Shown here: positions 48,001 to 55,100 of the stretch, piece after piece | Numbering within the stretch: position 1 is the stretch's first letter | Layout: the number at the start of each line of letters is the position of its first letter | Assembly (NCBI GenBank): GCA_012934845.2 | Contig: WNNJ02003005.1 | Coordinates: 62,001 to 126,000 of the forward strand | Length of the DNA: 64,000 nt | From: Pomphorhynchus laevis | Taxonomy: Eukaryota > Acanthocephala > Palaeacanthocephala > Echinorhynchida > Pomphorhynchidae | Direction: 5' to 3' | The notes under the pieces: generated by a model | What the model saw: only the letters and a program-made list of their open reading frames with translations | Told to the model about the DNA's origin: nothing | The model's database searches: none | Made by a program: the position numbers and the translations under genes

Positions 48001-51000
48001 AAAACACAGCAATTTCATTAAACTGGCTTACTGCCCTATTCAATACACGACCTCGAGAAAGCCACCGTATTTTGGTGTGAAATAACAATATGCTCTATTC
48101 CGCTCCTACTTTCTCGTAAAATACTTTAAAAATTCTATGATTAAGCGCTTTTCCACAAATGAAATTCACAACTCTAACTTCAGCGGCCAGAGCTTCTTTG
48201 AAAGAGTCCGGCAACGTTTTCGAGGCAAGCGCCTGGCGATGAATAATACAATGAATGTTAACAATATCTGGGACAACATTTTTCACTGAACTCACAAAAC
48301 CTAACTTGTATTCAAGCATTGAAAGTGCACTGTCTGTGCAGATAGAACCAATTTTATTCCAGTCGATACCATGTGTTTTTAATAAAAATCATTTACCAAT
48401 CCGAAAACCTAAGTTGCTTTGGCAGTTAATTCCAACTTTGTGAAAAATAACTACTCACCACTAAATGACGCGTCTTCTACATAACGAATGAAGACAAGCA
48501 AATGTAACATGTTGGTGACATCTGTTGATTCGTTCAGCTGTAAACTAATTCGTACTGGGATGCTTTTGATTCCAGATACAACTTGTGTAAGGATATCTCG
48601 GCTCATCACAACTATTCTTGATTTCATGTCATTGTTTGATAACAGAATATCTTTGAGTTTTTTATTGTTTCTTCTCCAATGACCAATTGCGCCACTTTGA
48701 GTGTAGCAGGTTTAATTAGCTATTCCCCACTACAATATGAGGCTGTTTATCTAGCAATTATGTACACAACTTCATAAAAAAAGCTTCCGACATTGGTTTT
48801 TAGTGTTTTACAAATTGGAATCCTCGAAGGGTTCAATTCTGGTCGAATCGTACCCTCTTTCGTATCATATCCTTGTCTGTTCCATCTCCATCATGTACAT
48901 TATTGAAGTGGGTCAGTAACTTGAATGGTCGCAAACTTTCATTGGCAAGGATCGAATTACAAGTTATGAATTGCGCTTTGATTATTCCTTTCTCAACAAC
49001 CTTTGTGAAACCGTACTTTACAAATTAGTATTTCCAGCCTCTCTTACTCCTTGACGTCATGATAAGATAAACAATTTGAAATTATCAATATGAGAGAAAA
49101 AATATTTCATTTGAATGTTTTATCGAGTAGAATGTTCGTGAGTTACAAAAACTCCTTCGGTGACGCACCTAGTGGTCACGTTTGCTTAACTCGTAGGTTG
49201 CCTAACCCATAGGTTAAGCAACCCTTCCTTAAACGATTTATTTAATCGTTTAATCGTTTTATCGTAATCAGTATCTTAGAGATTTTTCCCAAACGCCTTA
49301 TTATCTTAAAATATTTAAATAATAATTAATCTTTCAGTTTATCTTTGATGCGAGTTTATTTATGTGTTAAAATTTCTTACTTTTCTATTCCAAAAGATAT
49401 AGGAAAAGCGTGTTGTAAATTAAAAATGTATAATTGAGGTGTTTAGAAATGTTATGTCATGTTTTATTGCAAATACTTCTTGAAAATATGTTACTGCTTT
49501 TTAATTCACTTATTTTTTGAGGAATGGAAAGTTTAAACGTGTAGCAATAAATATGTGTATTAATAAGTTATAATAATATGTGTATTAATAAATTATTATT
49601 ATTTAAATCGGCAGATTTCAATAATTTGGTGCGCATACCTAGCATAGTAAATATATCATAATAATTTAATGATGTCTTTTACCTACTAAATTTTCGTCTT
49701 TTATAATTCCGTTTTATTTTTATATTGGTATTCGTTATAAATTAAGGTATTCATTGATCGTTAGTTTTCTCTGTTTAATCATTGATAACTTACATTTAAT
49801 TCTGTTAATAGCCATTCGTGTTTGACCTGAATAAGCAATTAACTTTACACAAGGGGTCGATTTATTCTTACGTGAGTCTAACAAATAACAAGGATATCAC
49901 TGTTACCGTCAAGCTATTACATTGTGAAAGTATATTTGTAATACGTACAGTATGTGCATATATTCTAGCTTTATAGGTGAAATTAGCCAAGCTATTCAAT
50001 TGGACATAAAAAGTAATGTCAGAGATCACACAGATAATGTTGACGTGGCACTAAGAATGTCAAATTATATGTTTTCCTTTGATAATGTATATACAGATTC
50101 AAATGGTTACAAGGTATGATTTAAAAACTTTTATCCTAGATTTTTGATTCTGATAATAATAAATAATTGTCAAGATTTTATATAACTTATATTAAGTTAA
50201 AATTTAAAATTTAAAATCAGAGTCAATTTTTATGAATTGACAATAAATAACATACGATGTATCAGAGCCAAATACATGCTAATGACGTATTTCCTCTGAT
50301 GAAATTTGATTATCTAGAATCTTATTATAATTCAAATTATATTTATTAACAATCCATAAAAATGTTTCGCTTAAGTGTTTAAATTTATTCTTTATATTAT
50401 TGTGTTGATTTATATATTTTACTATTTTTGCTTGATGTTATTTTTATAGTAACCTAGTTTAAAATATGTATCTATTAAATTATTTAAATGATTTTGAAGA
50501 AAGCCAATATCATTACATATTGTTGCAATTCTTAAAATTTCATTATTTAATGTATTATATTTTATATTATATGGTATGCATGAATGCTCATGCAAAAATA
50601 TATTTCTTGTCAATTTAAATATGTCATCTTTACGATATAAATTAATAGTAGTTTTAATTGATGTTAATTTAATGTTCATATCTAGATATACACCTTTTTA
50701 TCATTAATATTGGTTTTGTTAAGAATAAGGCTTTCTGGATAAATGTGCTCACTAATTGAATAAAAATTATTAGAATTAAATACACATATATCATCAATGT
50801 ATCGAAACATATATTTCATATATTTATATTGTTTAGATTTAGTTTTTACACAGTTATGAACAAATTCATATTCTATAAAGCTTAAAAACGAGTCAGCTAT
50901 AATTGGGCTACTATTACCACCCATTGGAACACCTTTTACTTGTCTAAATATAGATGTCCCTACATTTAAATAATTTTGATTTATTAAAATATTTAAGGAT

Positions 51001-52042
51001 TCTATTAATTCAATTTTATCCATATATATATTTACTTGATGTTTTGATTTTTGTTAGATAGGCGTTATAGTTATTATAACATATATATGTATATATTTTT
51101 CCGAATATAAGATTAATTATTTTACTAACGCTTCTTTAATATCTACTAAATCTAGATTTGTATAAAGCGTACTAAAATCGTATGTATTTATATTTTGAAA
51201 ATTTATTCCTTTTGTGATAACGAAGTCTGCTCTGCTTGTAATCGAACTCCGGTTTTTGGCAAAATTCTTGATTATACAACTGTAGCTTGTAAGCTCTCGG
51301 AGAACAGTGTAAACCCTTCAGCTCTTAAAATATAAAAATGTATCCTCAAAGGATCCTGTTAGAAAGCAACCAACGACAGCAATAAAATTTCCTGCCGATT
51401 AAATTAGGATGATCCGGAAAGCACGTGGTTTGCTTAAAGAGGCTATGCCCATGCTACCACGTCAGCGAATTCTCGGAGATGCCTTTTCAATAAATAACAA
51501 GACAGTCGAAACGACTGATGGTAGTTCACCCTACTGATGAGTGCTGCCGGCTACCATCAGATCGTCTAGGAGTGATAACGAAGTCTGCTCTGCTTGTAAT
51601 CGAACTCCGGTTTTTAGCAAAATTCTTGATTATACAACTGTAGCTTGTAAGCTCTCGGAGAACAGTGTAAACCCTTCAGCTCTTAAAATATAAAAATGTA
51701 TCCTCAAAGGATCCTGTTAGAAAGCAACCAACGACAGCAATAAAATTTCCTGCCGATTAAATTGGGATGATCCGGAAAGCACGTGATTTGCTTAAAGAGG
51801 CTATGCCCATGCTACCACGTCAGCGAATTCTCGGAGATGCCTTTTCAATATATCACAAGGCAGCCGAAACGACTGATGGTAGTTCACCCTACTGATGAGT
51901 GCTGCCGGCTACCATCAGATCGTCTAGGAGTGATAACGAAGTCTGCTCTGCTTGTAATCGAACTCCGGTTTTTGGCAAAATTCTTAATTATACAACTGTA
52001 GCTTGTAAGCTCCCGGAGAACAGTGTGAACCATTCAGCTCTT

Positions 52043-52117
<75 letters not shown>

Positions 52118-55100
52118 TCAGCAATGATACCGGTTCCACACAGCGAAGAGCTACATGTTTCTAACTTCAATGTCTTGTCTCAGCTATGTTTATCCTCAAG
52201 CGACGAAGATTTATTATCACTTAAAGATGTTTACAAAGATGAAAAATTTTCAGTGGAAACAATACCTAATAAGTTCTCCCATATAGTGTTAAATGATCTA
52301 GTACGTGACTTATATTCATAAACTTGGAATCGAACAATACAAACCAGAGGATTGGCGACTTTTCTAAGCGCAATTTTAAATGTGAATCTTCAGAAAATTA
52401 TCAATTTACTGAAGATGCTAACAGAAGTTAGCGAAATATAAAGAGTCCTCTTTTCTTTGATCCAGCTCCGATAATTATGTAGGAATTTTTAATGGACCAC
52501 AGATTCGATTCGTAAGCTACTAAAAGACATCAAATGGGTAAAAAAGATGATTGAAGAAGAATCATCATCTAGACTACATCTAATCATTGGCTAGACTTTG
52601 TATTTGAACAAGAATCATCAGTTTGGCTAGTCTTGGTAGATGTAGTGCAGAATTTTCTCGGGAAAGACAAGAGTGGCCACTTTAAAGGCATTGTCGCTAA
52701 CTTGATATGAAGATATCACGTATCTTGATATCAATATGAGCATCAAAATGCATTTTATATTCAGTCATCTCGATCGATTTCCTGAAAATCTTGGAAACGT
52801 TAGCGACGAACAAGGTTAACTATTCCATCTGAACATCAAGGAGATTGAAACTCGTTACCAAAGATGTCGGGACACTGTGACGATGGCAGACTATTTCTGG
52901 TGACTAAAACAATACATTGATGTTTATCAACAGTCATGTCCGCAAAGAAGCGTAAATTTATTTCTTGAATATTCTTACAATCATTTGCGACTACTTGTAT
53001 ATCCGCTGTTTACTATTTTGTATTCTTGCTATGATTGTTTTGTTTGTTTAGTCCACTTTAATGTTTATTATTATTTTCCCTTTGAATTAATAAAATATAA
53101 TTTTACAGAAATGATCTTCATGTAATTGATGTAATGATCTTCATGATTTGTTATGTAATTCCCATAAAAGCAACACATTGAAAATATTTTATCGAGCAAA
53201 GCATCTAATACAGCAAAAAATTTGAGATGAGGATAGTGAGAAAACTAGACCTGACTGAGATAAATCGAAGTGATTTTTGATATGTATTTATTCATATAAT
53301 TTATGATATCAATTATATAACATAACATTATAATAACATTAATAACATTATGTTATTATATAACATAATTAATATATTATATTAATATAATTATGTTATA
53401 TAATAACAATAATAGGAGTAATGGTGGAGAAAGCACACATCATTTGCTAAGTAGCGACTTGAAAAAAAAACGGTCAAGTTATCATTACACTCTTAAGTTG
53501 CTGTTCATAATTTAGACCTTGACATATCAAGGTATCGATTTGCAATTTTGTATTCTGTAGTAAATATATCCCGATTAGATCAAACAAAAATGTCGACTAT
53601 AACAAAAATTAATTGCTGAGCATTTTAATTTTTATTTTATTTTTTTACGAGAAAAATAGTTAATCAACAATCATTTGCAATCAAAGCATCATAGACCAAA
53701 GGGATATGATCATATGTAACAATTGAGATGGTGTTGCTTTGATGTAGTATATTTAGTCGTTCCTATTCAAGTTCTGACATCTTTCATTGCGTTGAGCCAT
53801 GACTGGTAGTAATCGTAAGGCCGTTGACACTGCCTTTGCCATTTGTGTAGATATTACATGTCTTAAGTGATAAATGCAATCGTTGTAACTTCTATAAGAT
53901 GTGGTCGCCATACGTTGCGCCATTGTTATTAGTAATTGATCAGCAGTCGGCCCGATTGCGCCTGTTGTGGATAACACTACAGGATGAAATGTACCCCATT
54001 CAATTCTCTCTATTCGTTCAGCATATTTCTGTCTTTTCCGGCTTTCGTGGTAATTGAAAGGGCTGGATTCGGATCTCATTGAGTACGACGGTGTTAAGCT
54101 GTTATATACACATATGTCGACGAACGACCGCTCCCTTAAGTTTCCATTAAGACCAGTAAACGCAATGTCTGCTCTGGCATTTGTGTCCCTTGTCGTTGCA
54201 GGATTCACGAATGTGACTGTATCCAGTACAGGTTGTAAAACAAGTTTAACGACAACGTATTTACTCACCTTTTTTTGCGATTGTGTCGCGGATTATGTTA
54301 TGACAAATTATGGTCGTGCCATTGGTTTTGCAAGATAGGGCGTGCGTGACATTACATTCCTCCCCACATGAACATTTTTTCAGCTAGGATTTCCTTGCTA
54401 GATCATATCTCACTGCCATTGCATCGTGAAATTCGAGTTTAGATACCGCCGTTACTGAACTATGATTGACCGGGTGCAACCACGAACCAATCAATCATTG
54501 CTGAGCATTTTGAATTAATAAAATATAATTTTATACTGTATTTATAATTTTATGAAGGTATTGTTGGTATTAAGCACTAATGCCAACACAAATTGAAAAT
54601 ATTTTATTGAGCAAAGCATCTAATACAGCAAAAAAGTTGAGATGAGGATAGTGAGAAATCTAGACCTGATTGAGATAAACCGAAGTGATTTTCAAATTTA
54701 ACTGAAAAATTGCATAACAAATCGTTAATAACAAATCGTTAAAAATATCCAGACACCAGACAAGATTTTGTTGTTGACCAGTGTTATAGATGATATATCG
54801 AATATATCATCTATATCCTTAAATTTATATTTATTTTTTAGTGTGTAACACGCATATATCATCAATGTATCGAAACATATATTTCATATATTTATATTGT
54901 TTAGATTTAGTTTTAACAAAGTTATGAACAAAATCATATTCTATAAAGCTTAAAAACAAGTCAGCTATAATTAGGCTACTATTACCACCCATTGGAACAC
55001 CTTTTACTTGTCTTAATATAGATGTACCTACTTTTAAATAATTTTGATTTATCGAAATATTGAAGGATTCTATTAATTCAATTTTATCCATATATTTATA

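Larger units (their letters stand above)
51213..52046 (+). repeat. Family B tandem repeat, about 2.3 units of 358 bp
   Basis: TGATAACGAAGTCTGCTCTG occurs at 51215, 51573 and 51931, giving a period of 358 bp. The units differ by only a few bases, so the array is recent. There is no ORF. Each complete unit has one hammerhead-like motif with all core strings. The array ends in a TA run. Confidence 0.9.

Noticed and set aside
51859-51933. HDV-like ribozyme, because two helices cross (a b a' b')
   Set aside because: There is no P4 or catalytic-C joining segment, and the boxes CUGAUGA, GAAA and GUC with helix I fit a hammerhead far better.
51930-52020. tRNA-derived SINE from a box-B-like ATCGAACTCC in family B
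   Set aside because: The match to box B is off by one base, and there is no box A at a proper distance.
51988-52170. Open frames of repeated Ile-Tyr codons over the TA runs (also 60925-61197)
   Set aside because: They are translations of TA microsatellites with no coding evidence.
54054-54338. 94-codon + strand ORF
   Set aside because: It is antisense to the better supported element frame at 54268-53753.
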